The notes under the pieces: model-generated
What the model saw: the letters and a program-made list of their open reading frames with translations, nothing else
Told to the model about the DNA's origin: nothing
Databases searched by the model: none
Translations under genes and position numbers: made by a program
Part shown: positions 1-10,300 of the stretch, in pieces
How positions within the stretch are numbered: the first letter of the stretch is position 1
Layout of the letters: each line of letters starts with the position of its first letter
Assembly (NCBI GenBank): GCA_029204225.1
Contig: CM055095.1
Coordinates: 25,340,503 to 25,404,502 of the forward strand
DNA: 64,000 nt
Source of the DNA: Diphasiastrum complanatum
Lineage: Eukaryota > Streptophyta > Lycopodiopsida > Lycopodiales > Lycopodiaceae
Direction: 5' to 3'

Positions 1-919
1 CTGAAAGCTTCATCACGAGCACTGGAAGCCAACCTGGCGCCACGCCAGACTGGACAGCCATAAACAGGTAACGTCCACCCAAGCAAGCCATCCAACTCAG
101 CCGACAGGTTAGAGCCCGTTCCCCAAGAGCTTAACCCATTCACGTTCATGCAAGGAACACTCAGAACCACAAGCCGCGACAGATATGGAAACAACCAGTT
201 GCTGGACCAAATGGTCCCGACAACATACCGCTGGCGCCACGGACCGAATGGTCCCGACGACATACCGCTGGCGTCCCGGGATACGACCCTCAGCTATGTG
301 CCAACTTAAAAATTTGGAAGCGGCCTTACAACTGGCGCTTTTACCGAACACTGAAACCCAGAAGGTAATCAGAGTTAGTTTGAGGAAAATCCCACTTTAT
401 TGATAAATCTGAGAAGGTTACATTTCAAGTGTGTGACCGACCCTAGTCTCCGGGCGCTAGCATGCCAAGGCGAGAGCCATGACAACATTCCAGCAAGGGA
501 GGCTGAGACTTGGTTGGAGCTCGCCCTGAGTCGCAACCCGCACTCCCCTATAGTATTGGTGTGATTCGGCACCCCCCCTCATACCAAGCACTCTACCCAA
601 GCTGGTAAAGCACGTTTTTCTCTCTCTAGGATTTTCTCTTTCTAAAAAGTCATTTTCTCTCTCTAGATTTTATTGATCCCCAGGCTTCCTTTAATCATGC
701 CTAGATCGTGTGAGGTGATTGCACATCGATCTGAGCTCTCTGGACTCCGCTAGAACCGATCAAAGATTTTCAGCCATAGGAACTTGGCGCCGGTTGGATT
801 CTGGTCACAGTGGCGCCGGGAGCGACGCCGGCAGTAGCAGCAGGGGCGCTGCTGGCACCGGGGACATAGCTGGCACCGATGGCGTCGGAAGTAAAGCTTG
901 TAAAGGTAGCTTTACAACA
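1..919. repeat. Left copy of a GC-rich direct repeat, probably an LTR cut by the window edge
   Basis: This stretch is about 97% identical by eye to 3792-4696, with one small indel of roughly 15 bp near its end. Both copies stop at the same ...TTTACAACA and then diverge, which fits an LTR ending in CA. The start lies outside the window. It carries several TGGCGCC motifs (for example near 30, 230, 784 and 813) and a short internal duplication around 205-275. I see no tRNA-Met primer site after 919, so a plain 3.8-kb segmental duplication is the alternative. Confidence 0.6.
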
Positions 920-1503
920 TCCACCCCACCTTTATAAAATCTGATGTCCTCATCAGATGTCAGATTAAAGTAAAGGTGTCTCCCAATTAAAATAACTATA
1001 CATTTAAGCTAATTGGCACAGTACTCAATTTACTGGCCACTTTTTATTAACATTGAAGCTGACACACCACAAGTCGGAGACTCAGCTCTTTGTACTGAAA
1101 GATTACATAACTTGAAAATATATCTTTGTCTGGGAAAAGCATAGATTTGATATCGCTTTCGTAAAACCCAAAAACCTTATTAACTGGTGACAGAGGCCTT
1201 TCTTTAAAATGTTCGCCCCTGTCGCTTCTGACTTTCGACTTTGGAACTCCTTTGAGCTCCTGATTTGTCCTTGATGCACTTTGCGTTGAGCTCCCTGAGC
1301 TCCAGATTTGTTCAGTTCCGCACAGGTATCAGGGCTCCCTGAGCCAAAGGATTTATCGTTTGATTGCCCACTTTATGGTCCACTCCGTGCCTTGTTGCTT
1401 TTGCACCTTGATTTCTTTCCTTGTCCCAGCCTGATCTTGATACTTTTCCATCTTGGCTCTTTAAGGTAGGCAAAGATTGAGTAATCCGCAATGTACCTCT
1501 CAC

Positions 1504-1880
1504 TTAGCTTGAAGTAGCTCTTTGAATAGCCCAAATGTAACCATTGACCTCGTGGAAAGCCAAAGGGTCGCACCAGTTTGATCCGCATCCGAACTATCTC
1601 TTCGCGTTTGTTTGAAGCACCATGTCCGTCATGCAAAACTTGACTATCACAATTCCATCACTGGTCAGTTGCCTCACAGTCAAAACAAGAAGTGTACATC
1701 GAGCTTGGCTTCAAGTAGCTCTCTTTGAATCAGACACATGCACCCAGAGGTTGCACTAGTCCGATCTCAACGCGAACTGTCCCTTAGCGTCCGTTCGAAA
1801 CACCAAGTCTCTCATGCAAGACTCAACTTTCACAGTTCCTTCATTGATCAGCTGTCTTACACGTAACACAAGCTAGTGTA
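1504..1880. repeat. Diverged tandem duplication, period about 200 bp
   Basis: Copy 1 (about 1504-1697) and copy 2 (about 1704-1880) both run from an AGCTTG.AGTAGCTC start, through CGAACT..C and TCATGCAA.ACT, to an ACAAG..AGTGTAC end. They have clearly diverged, so the duplication is older than the 252-bp one downstream. Confidence 0.6.
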
Positions 1881-2250
1881 CTCATATGTTTCCTCATCAT
1901 TGCTGGTCCAGAGAAAGCCTATAACAAACTTTTCTTTCCACAACAAAACCTTGTCAACTTATTAGGTCCAAAGTTCGCTAGTCTCCTCGTGTGAGTATGG
2001 CTAGGTCACCTTGAATTTGCCCCCATTTTGATCAGCTTTCATTCAAAATTTGCCCCAAGAGAGAGATGTATGTGATAGTTCCCCTCCACTTATAAAATCA
2101 GCTGATCGGACTTAGGGTAGAGTTCTTCAGACAAAAAGCCTTTCCAACACTTTGCTTCCCATCTGCTAGGATTATGGCTCGATCCAACTTGTTGCCAATC
2201 TCTGAAGAGGATCCTAGTCTTTCCCCTTTTGAGGAAAAACCCAACTGATA

Positions 2251-2754
2251 CTGGATATCACCCATGCTCAGTGAGTTTCAGTTCCGAAGGTGGCCGTCCC
2301 AAAATGAAGACCAACTACTCCATAGAAGATCTCCCCTGAAATTGCCCTTTTCAACTTTTGACTTCCTACTTGCGTCTGGTGGGCGTTGTCGCAAATGAAA
2401 CTAACCCAAGAAACAGGCTAGCCATCCATCCTTTGCAAACATTGAGTCATTTCGTTGCCGTTCACGTGCGAGTACTTGAACTGCAAATCCGCCCCACAGA
2501 TTCTGGATATCACCCATGCTCAGTGAGTTTCAGTTCCGAAGGTGGCCTTCCCAAAATGAAGACCAACTGCTCCACAGAAGATCTCCCCTGAAATTGCCCT
2601 TTCCAACTTTTGACTTTCTGCTTGCGTCTGGTGGGCGTTGTCGCAAATGAAACTAACCCAAGAAACAGGCTAGCCATCCATCCTTTGCAAACATTGAGTC
2701 GTTTCGTTGCCGTTCGTGCGAGTACTTGAACTGCAAATCCGCCCCACAGATTCT
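2251..2754. repeat. 252-bp near-perfect tandem duplication
   Basis: The unit starting CTGGATATCACCCATGCTCA occurs at 2251 and again at 2503. The copies differ at only a few positions by eye, so the duplication is recent. ORFs seen here on either strand are repeat shadows with no recognisable domain. Confidence 0.9.
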
Positions 2755-3006
2755 GTAGTCCTCTTTGTTTGATGGTATCAGCCTTCAAAAGAAAAGGTTC
2801 CTTCTCAAGCCATCAGCTCCTTGTATCACAAGCAATCATGCAAACCAAGCAAAGCACGAGTACTAAGACTCACCACGAATACATACAAGTAAGACACTCA
2901 GGCAGGTTTACTAACAAGTAACAAAGACAAGGTCCCCCTTTGAGATGGTCCTGCTAATTACAAATCGATCACGAAATCAGCCCACATAGGACACCCCTCC
3001 AACTAT

Positions 3007-3400
3007 CCGTGCTTTCACCATTAAGCAGCACATTGCCTCAGTCATGCCCCACCACTTTTTGGTCGATAGCCCTTATAGCTAAACAATCGGCAGCTATCCC
3101 GCACCGGCAGCTAACCACCCGTGCTTACACCCGAATTCGAGCAGCATCTCTGTATCAATGGTTAACCCGTACAGATCAAATATGTCGCCCCGCACCCCAC
3201 AAGGTACAGACCGTGCTTTCACCTCCCTAGGCAGCACTTTGCCTCATCCGTCCTACGTGCAGACAGCGCCAGGCCCGAACCGCGAGAACTGACCGTGCTT
3301 ACACCTCAAGGGCAGCACCTTGACTCATCAAGTCCCCTGTTCTGCCGACCACCCCGACCGTGGACGCACCCGTGCTTACACTGTGGGCAGCACCTTGCAC
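3007..3400. repeat. Four degenerate copies of a CCGTGCTT..GGCAGCAC motif
   Basis: A motif of the form CCGTGCTT(T/A)CACC, 5-12 bp, GCAGCAC.TTG..TCAT is seen near 3007, 3208, 3293 and 3370. Spacing is irregular, so it is a dispersed motif or a worn tandem array rather than a clean satellite. No function is assigned. Confidence 0.55.
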
Positions 3401-3791
3401 AACAGTTGTCTTGATGAACCCCAAACCATGGCCATTTTTGTGAGATCCGCATAGCTGACCGGCCAGTTGGCTCTCATACCACATGTAGCGTAGGCATCCC
3501 AAAGGGAGCCGGAAACCACGACTTAGCTTCCCAGCCTTCAACTCTTGCCATCCAAACCCACTTGACATACAAGCAGCCAACTCACCAATAACGATCAGAC
3601 TCAACTTGAAGTTCCGAAAACCAACATTGAGATCCAACCTGGTGCCACGCCAGATCGGGGGTCCCGATGTGGGTGACTACCCTCCAAGCAAGCCGCCCGA
3701 CATACATCAAACTTAACCAACTCGAAGCTTCGTTACAAACGAGTAACATCCATTCCAAGCAAGCGGTCTGACTTACATCAGACTTAACCAA

Positions 3792-4696
3792 CTGAAAGCT
3801 TCGTCATGAGCGCTGGAAGCCAACCTGGCGCCATGCCAGACTGGACAGCCATAAACAGGTAACGTCCACCCAAGCAAGCCATCCAACTCAGCTGACAGGT
3901 TAGAGTCCGTTCCCCAAGAGCTTAACCCATTCACGTTTATGCAAGAAACACTCAGAACCACAAGCCGCGACAGATATGGAAACAACCAGTTCCTGGACCA
4001 AATGGTCCCGACAGCATACCGCTCGCGCCACGGACCGAATGGTCCCGACGGCATACCGCTGGCGTCCCGGGATACGACCCTCAGCTATGTGCCAACTTAA
4101 AAATTTGGAAGCGGCCTTACAACTGGCGCTTTTACCGAACACTGAAACCCAGAAGGTAATCAGAGTCAGTTTGAGAAAAATCCCACTTTATTGATAAATC
4201 TGAGAAGGTTACATTTCAAGTGTGTGACCGACCCTAGTCTCCGGGGCGCTAGCATGCCAAGGCGAGAGCCATGACAACATTCCAGCAAGGGAGGCTAAGA
4301 CTTGGTTGGAGCTCGCCCTGAGTCGCAACCCGCACTCCCCTATAGTATTGGTGTGATTCGGCACCCCCCCTCATACCAAGCACTCTACCCAAGCTGGTAA
4401 AGCACATTTTTCTCTCTCTAAGATTTTCTCTTTCTAAAAAGTCATTTTCTCTCTCTAGATTTTATTGATCCCCAGGCTTTCTTTAATCATGCCTAGATCG
4501 TGTGAGGTGATTGCACATCGATCTGAGCTCTCTGGACTCCGCTAGAACCGATCAAAGATTTTCAGCCATAGGAACTTGGCGCCGGCTGGATTCTGGTCAC
4601 AGTGGCGCCTGGAGCAGCAGGGGCGCTGCTGGCGCCGGGGACATAGTTGGCACCGATGGCGCCGGAAGTAAAGCTTGTAAAGGTAGCTTTACAACA
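3792..4696. repeat. Right copy of the GC-rich direct repeat, probable LTR
   Basis: This matches 1-919 almost throughout and ends at the same ACAACA. The close match suggests a young insertion or duplication. Downstream sequence (4697 on) is unrelated to what follows the left copy, as expected for an LTR border. Confidence 0.6.
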
Positions 4697-4750
4697 GAGC
4701 CATTGGGTGACACTCATGTCAACTAGTACCATACCAACGATGGCTATCTT

Positions 4751-5176
4751 TTGGAAGTCATTCATGATCATGTGCTCCAAGCCTCCGCTCACCTTCTTAA
4801 TAATTACATAATGCTTGGGAACCTAAGGAAAGAGAGGATCTTATTTCAGATCCTCCATTGTCTGGTCAAGTCTAACTATGAGTTAGTAGACAAGAGAACC
4901 ATACAGCCTTATGACTGGTTTAAGACGATCTTTGAAGAACTGAAGAGGGCCATAAAGAGTAACACCAAAAAGCAGTTCGTTGCTGGCTATCTTCTATCCT
5001 CCTTAGCCACCTCATACTTAGAAAATAAGGTTCACGGGTTTCGTGTTGATTTTGTGTTAGCTATTTATGAGCTAGCACCAACTGAAGTATCCCACCCGAC
5101 ATCAACCTCTCAGAGTCGCAGGCGAGTACACAACGAGATTGTTTCACCCCACTTGCCTCCCGCGTCTCGTCGATGA
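4751..5176 (+). CDS. Unidentified 141-codon ORF
   Basis: This is an open frame of 141 codons with a predicted helical, charged product. It contains a stretch around residues 45-100 (YELVDKRTIQPYDWF, then EELKRAIKSN) that reminds me of N-terminal domains in ORFs of plant mobile elements, but I cannot name a family. Residues after about 110 are Ser/Thr/Arg-rich and look non-conserved. It sits just after the GC-rich repeat and before a worn copia gag, so it is more likely part of an old element than a host gene. Confidence 0.35.
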   Translation: MEVIHDHVLQASAHLLNNYIMLGNLRKERILFQILHCLVKSNYELVDKRTIQPYDWFKTIFEELKRAIKSNTKKQFVAGYLLSSLATSYLENKVHGFRVDFVLAIYELAPTEVSHPTSTSQSRRRVHNEIVSPHLPPASRR

Positions 5177-5259
5177 ACTCAACCACCAATGTCAACTACG
5201 CAAACACTCCATGCTACTACTCGCTCTGATCTATCCATTCTCCCATCCTCTGAAGCTAG

Positions 5260-5720
5260 GATGGAGTCCTAGCTCGAGTTAAATGAACTAATGGACATTG
5301 TCTCAAGTGTGGAGGAGCAATTGAGGTGTGACAAAAGGGCTAAGAGAGCTCTCCACATCATCAAACCGAATTTTACTAATAAACTTCATAAAGAAGTTAG
5401 TAAGTGCACATCTTGAAGTGACCAATGGAATGCGTCGAAGAAGGTTTATGAATCTAAGTCTACTTCTTCCAAAGTTGCCAAAAGGAAGGAGTAAATGCTC
5501 ACACTTTATCTTAAGAGTCAAGTCTTTGAATGATGATCTAGCATGCATTGATGAAAACAGTAAAGATGTTGAACTTGTTCAGGTTATGCTTAATGGATTG
5601 TTGGATAGTCATGCTAATCTTGTTTAAAGCTTTGCCATACAAAAGACTTTGTTGTCATGAAGACTTTGCAAGAGGTTTTGGTGGCTACTAGTTACAAAAC
5701 TCATTGAAAGTATTTGACAG
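5260..5720 (+). mobile_element. Ty1/copia gag fossil (UBN2-type region)
   Basis: The plus frames show pieces of the copia gag core, for example RVKSLNDDLACID and ELVQVMLNGLLD. These match the same region in the better preserved elements at 45.1-47.5 and 50.4-52.8 kb. It has several breaks, no pol and no LTRs nearby. It is old. Confidence 0.7.
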
Positions 5721-6444
5721 GCACCCGAAAGCTTAAATGAGATCTACTAGATGTTGATAGTAATTGGGCCATAAACTTTGAACAAGGCGTGTTTTTAACA
5801 TTTTTGGCAAGTGGATTTTTTTTTCCGAAAGATGTCTAACATGCTAGTTTGTGATATTATTCGATTGTCATAACTTTCAAAAAATTATAAAGTGCAAACT
5901 AATGTCCAAAAGTTTTACGACAAAAAATTATGTTGCCACTATTTTACAAATTTTGAATGCTTTATTCTTTATGGTTTAGATTCTACAAGAAAGAATCTGC
6001 GCCGCAAACATGGGGTGTTTCGTGTATTTTGTAGGTATGTTTGACTTTCTACTTTTTTTTGTCTTCATATTTTTGTTCTCCAGCTATTTTATCATAGTGA
6101 TGTTTCTATAGTTATGTTAAATTGACTTTGCTAGTAGTTTTAGTAAAATAGTGATGTTTCTATAGTTATTGTGTTAAATGGACTTTGCTAGTAGTTTTGG
6201 AATGGTTTTGCTAGGTGGTGTCACGATAATGATTTTGTTATATTACTTTGCTAGTTAGATTTTATAGTGATTTTGCTAATACAAAATGATTCTTCACTAA
6301 TTTGTTATAGTAGTATTGCACTAATATTGTTATAGTGATTCACATACGTTACTCTACAATGATTATGGAAAATACCATGCTAATATCGAGGATTCTTGAG
6401 ACATTCATAAAGCTTCCAAATAGAAAAACCCACTAGTCCATCAC
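5721..6444. other. AT-rich intergenic DNA, nothing recognised
   Basis: There is no coding signal. Around 6105-6215 the phrase GTGATGTTTCTATAGTTAT and its flank recur twice, a small local duplication. Confidence 0.5.
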
Positions 6445-6600
6445 AGTGTGTGTATGGGTAGAGTTGTTGATTGCCACCGGAAAGGTGTAGGCTCGAATCC
6501 CGACCACTTTCTAGTGACATCTAAGGGGCTTAGCTCCGTAAACGACATTGCCAAGGTTGTATATATGTTGTATATAACAATCACTAGTTGTTTAACATGT
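6445..6600 (+). mobile_element. tRNA-type SINE-like copy 1
   Basis: TGGGTAGAGTTG (about 6455-6466) resembles an RNA polymerase III box A. GGCTCGAATCCC (about 6490-6501) is a good box B. The spacing suits a tRNA-like head. The copy ends at ACTAGTTGTTTAACATGT. A second copy lies inverted 150 bp downstream. A degraded tRNA gene is the alternative, but a second copy that shares the non-tRNA tail argues for a SINE. Confidence 0.65.
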
Positions 6601-6752
6601 ATGCAAAAGAAATAGCTTACTATAAAAAGATTTCATTTTTATCACATTAAAAGTTGATATATTATTGTCAGACATTCAAATCTTATGTGATTTTTTTAAC
6701 ACACATTGGCCTGCTTTGTACATAATTTTAATTGGTATGATTTTTTTTGGGA

Positions 6753-6919
6753 ACATGTTAAGCAACTAGTGGTAGGTTATATACTACATTTATACAACCT
6801 AGCAATGATATTTGGGTAATGCCATGTAAGGGGCAAGCCATTAAAAAGTTACTTTGCACCCGGTAGCATAAACAACTCTACCAATACACCCTGTGTACCC
6901 ATACACCTTTGCTGTGATT
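6753..6919 (-). mobile_element. tRNA-type SINE-like copy 2, inverted
   Basis: Read on the minus strand it repeats copy 1: ATCACAG, GTATGGGTA, GGTAGAGTTGTT, CACCGG-like, CTAGGTTGTATA, then CACTAGTTGCTTAACATG. Box A is kept; box B is worn. It lies 160 bp upstream of the D27-like start codon, so it may sit in that gene's promoter. Confidence 0.6.
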
Positions 6920-7075
6920 GCAATTTGGTATAATCAGAAGAAACAATTAAGAGAGCTGTAACATTTTGGTGTTTTGGAGGAGATTTCATGGATGGTAAAG
7001 GATTGGTGCATAATGCTTCCCTACTCGTTTGGGCTAAACCTATAAAGCCAAAGCCAAGGATTTGAGCCAATTACA

Positions 7076-7348
7076 ATGGCCTCCCTCTCTCTTGCCTCTC
7101 ACTTCTCATCTTCACCTGCTACTGCCCTTGCTTCCTCTTCCTACTGCTCACCCCATTACTCAGCTTCTCATCAATTTTCCCATGTGACTACTGCTTTTGT
7201 CTGCAGCAGCAAATACTTGCCCATCACCCAGCCCTCTCGTCCCATTTTTGTTCAGAAATGTAGCTCCAAGGAGCCACCATTGCTCATTCATGAGCTGGGA
7301 GCCTTCGATCGTCTTCTGCTAACCCTGTTTCGAGACAAAATGGTGCAG
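7076..7348 (+). CDS. D27-like: D27-like exon 1 (transit peptide and first helix)
   Basis: It encodes 91 codons, ending ...LFRDKMVQ, with the donor GTGTGA in phase 0. The ATG at 7076 is the first in frame and opens directly into the Ser/Ala-rich plastid-type leader. The mature domain begins about residue 63 (CSSKEPPLL). Confidence 0.9.
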
Positions 7349-10300
7349 GTGTGAACGCGTCCCTATGTGATCTTCCCTTTAGTATGCCATGCAGAAGTTC
7401 GATATATTGAATTCGAAGTGGGTTTGCAGGAGTAGGATGGCTCTATGTGATCTATTTTTATCATGTCATGCAAAAGTTCTATATATTGAATCCATGAAAT
7501 GGGTTTGCAGGAATGGGATGGCCCTATGTGATATTTTTTCTGATATGCCATGCAGAAGCTTTCTGGATTGAATTTATAAAATGGGTTTTGTAGAACAAAG
7601 GATGGGTTTGCAGGAAGTAGGATAGCACTGTGTGATCTAACTTTTGTGTCATATTGAATTCATGAAATGGTTTTACAGGAAGTAGGATGGTATCGATTTC
7701 ATGAGGTGTTTGTGCAGGAAGTAGGATAGCACTATTTGATCGAAGTAATAAAAAGGGTATTGCAGGAAGTAGGATGGGACTCAAAAAAGGAAGGCTATGA
7801 TGGGCTGATTGAAGTATCACGACATCTAATGGCAAAATATAAAACAAGTCCACATATTGAAGAAGCTACAGTTTGTATTATCTTCGACTTTATCTGTTCA
7901 TATTGAATTTCGATTCCAAATAATCAGCATTTCTGTGAAATGTGATGCTAGTTGAAGAAGCATTTTTCTGATTGAATAATGTAGGAGTTTTAATGGCTGA
8001 GGCACAATTGTGTGAGTGGCTATGTCCCTATCTGAATAGGTGAGGATTTTGAAATCTTTGTTCCCTTCATTCTTGCTGCCATTGTTTCGGAGGCTCATTG
8101 TGCCTCTGGCTGGTGGAAAAATTGCTGCTGTGATGACTGGTATGCTTCAGACCTCCAAATATGTATTGCAGATGTAAAATATCAGCAGTAATGTTTGTAG
8201 CTGATTCAGAATGGAATTCAAGCCTTACAAATGATGCATGATTTGTTGGGAATTAAGCATCAAAAACAAGTGATAGTGTTCGAATATAGCCCTATTGGTG
8301 GAATATAACTTCTGTTCTCCCTGCTCTTAGTCACTCAAAATCTTGTCTTGGAGATTAGCAACACTGCTAATCTCCGAGGAGCAAAAGACAACATAGAGAG
8401 CTAAATCAAGGTGATCTAGCTCTAGTTATCCATGAGGTATTAGGGCACAAAAGGGAGAGAACGGTAGTCATTATTATCCATCTTTAGAAGAAGGTTTCTT
8501 TGTAGTTGGAAGCAACAATTTGCATAAGCAGACATTTGTAGCTCATGTAAAGAACCTTCCAATTAAAAATAAATGTCTGTAGGTGAATGTTAGTAATGTC
8601 ACCCTCTTCTATTTGGCAAATCTATTTGCTCTCTTCTCAGTTACAAGCTAAGATTCACTAGCTATGCTAGAAAGCAGGACTTAAGCTAGAAAGCATGAAG
8701 AGAATGCTTAAGGAGGCTAAAGAGGAGCAATCATCATAAACTGAATAAAGGAATACAATGCTGCCCTACTTATACCCTCTCCCTGAATCAAATGGAGGAT
8801 TCAAAAAAAGGGAGGGAAAAGGATTTGGAGGGAAAATAGTGCGCCCTCCCAATAGGAGGACCCCCACTCCAAATCAATGTGACCCAGTCCTAAAAATATA
8901 ACCAAATAGGGCCCAAGGCCAGTATATGAATAAAAAGGGCCTTAGGCCTGCTTATGCATGATAACAATAAAAGAATGGATGCGACGACTGTAATGAGCCA
9001 AGTCCATAACTCTCCCCTGCAGAAAAACAAAGCCCTCCACCGGCTAGCAAGCATAATGACTATCTAAAACAATAATGTAAGCATGCTAAATACTGAAAAA
9101 TCACGAACTAATGGAAATACTGATGGAGAGGACATAAGTCGTCACAACAGATACCCCAAAAGCATCATAACTGTGTAAAGCAAGTACTAAGCAAATACAA
9201 CAATAAAGAATAGTCATAGCTAGCCGAATCATGAAGCAGAGAGAACATCTACAATGACATCTGTAGCAGAGGAGAGAACTAAAGCCATGAGGGCTCGAGC
9301 CTGATCTGCCAATAATGGTGTATGCTAAAACACATCAATAGGCTCCCAAGTGGCCTTCTCAAGAGGACAAAGGCATGAGACTTCTCTAGTAACGAATGAA
9401 GCGGAGCAGCCACTGTGGCAAAATACTTAACAGGACGACGAAGATGGGTTGCCATACCTAAAAACATACGAACAAAATGAACATCGGTTGGGACAGGCCA
9501 ATTCTCAATAACCTGAACTTTCCGAGGATCAAGACGAATACGTCCACCACAAATAAGAAAACCTCGATTTCAGCCACGACAAAAGAACATTTGGACAATT
9601 TGGCGAACAGTTGATGCTTAATAAGTAATTCAAACACAGAATTTAGATGTTTTACATGATCAGACAAAGAAGTACTAAAAACAAGAATGTCATCAAAATA
9701 AACTAAGACACAAACACCTAAAAGAGGATGTAAAATATTATTCATAGCATTCTGAAATGTCGGTGGACCATTTCGAACACCAAATGGAAGAACATGAAAT
9801 TCATACAAACCCAAATGAGTACGAAATGCAGTCTTATGCTCATCAGAAGGACGCATCCTAATTTGGTAGTATCCAGAACGTAGGTCAATTTTGGAAAAGA
9901 TGGAAGAAGTGCCAAGCTGATCAAAAAGGTCATCCATGTGAGGTATAGGATCCTGATTACGGATAATCAGCTTGTTTAAAGCACGATAGTCAATGCAAAG
10001 GCGTTTGGTTCCATCTTTTTTGGCAACAAGGAGGACATGAGCACCAAAAGGACTGTGGCTGAACCTCATCACGTTCATCTTTAGACATACGATATGGAGC
10101 ACGAGAGGGTGGGGTAGCACGAGGAATAAGATCAATATGGTGGGTGACATCTCGTAATGGTGGCAGAGACGTAGGTTTTGAAAAGACCACAAAATACCGA
10201 TGCAATAAGTCAGAAATCACCTGAGGAAGAGGACCCATGGATGGAGTAGGAGGAGCAGCAACTGATGTACTCTGAATGATAAAAAGAGCTGCACCTTGAG

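Larger units (their letters stand above)
920..3791. other. Non-coding interior between the two GC-rich repeats
   Basis: No gag, protease, reverse transcriptase or integrase motif is visible in any frame, and the longest ORFs are short and featureless. If the flanking repeats are LTRs, this is a non-autonomous element with a non-coding interior. It contains three sets of diverged tandem repeats, annotated separately. The last 150 bp before 3792 repeat sequence found just inside the LTR-like copy (the AACCTGG.GCCA and CCAAGCAAGCC units). The right LTR may therefore begin earlier than 3792; its start cannot be fixed because the left copy is cut off. Confidence 0.45.

Noticed and set aside
7041-7046. 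TATAAA just upstream of the D27-like start codon
   Set aside because: It lies only 35 bp before the ATG, which would leave almost no 5' leader; not strong enough to call a promoter.
7349-7765. CRISPR-like spaced repeats in D27-like intron 1
   Set aside because: Spacing is irregular, repeats are diverged, and this is a plant intron; a duplicated splice-site array explains it.
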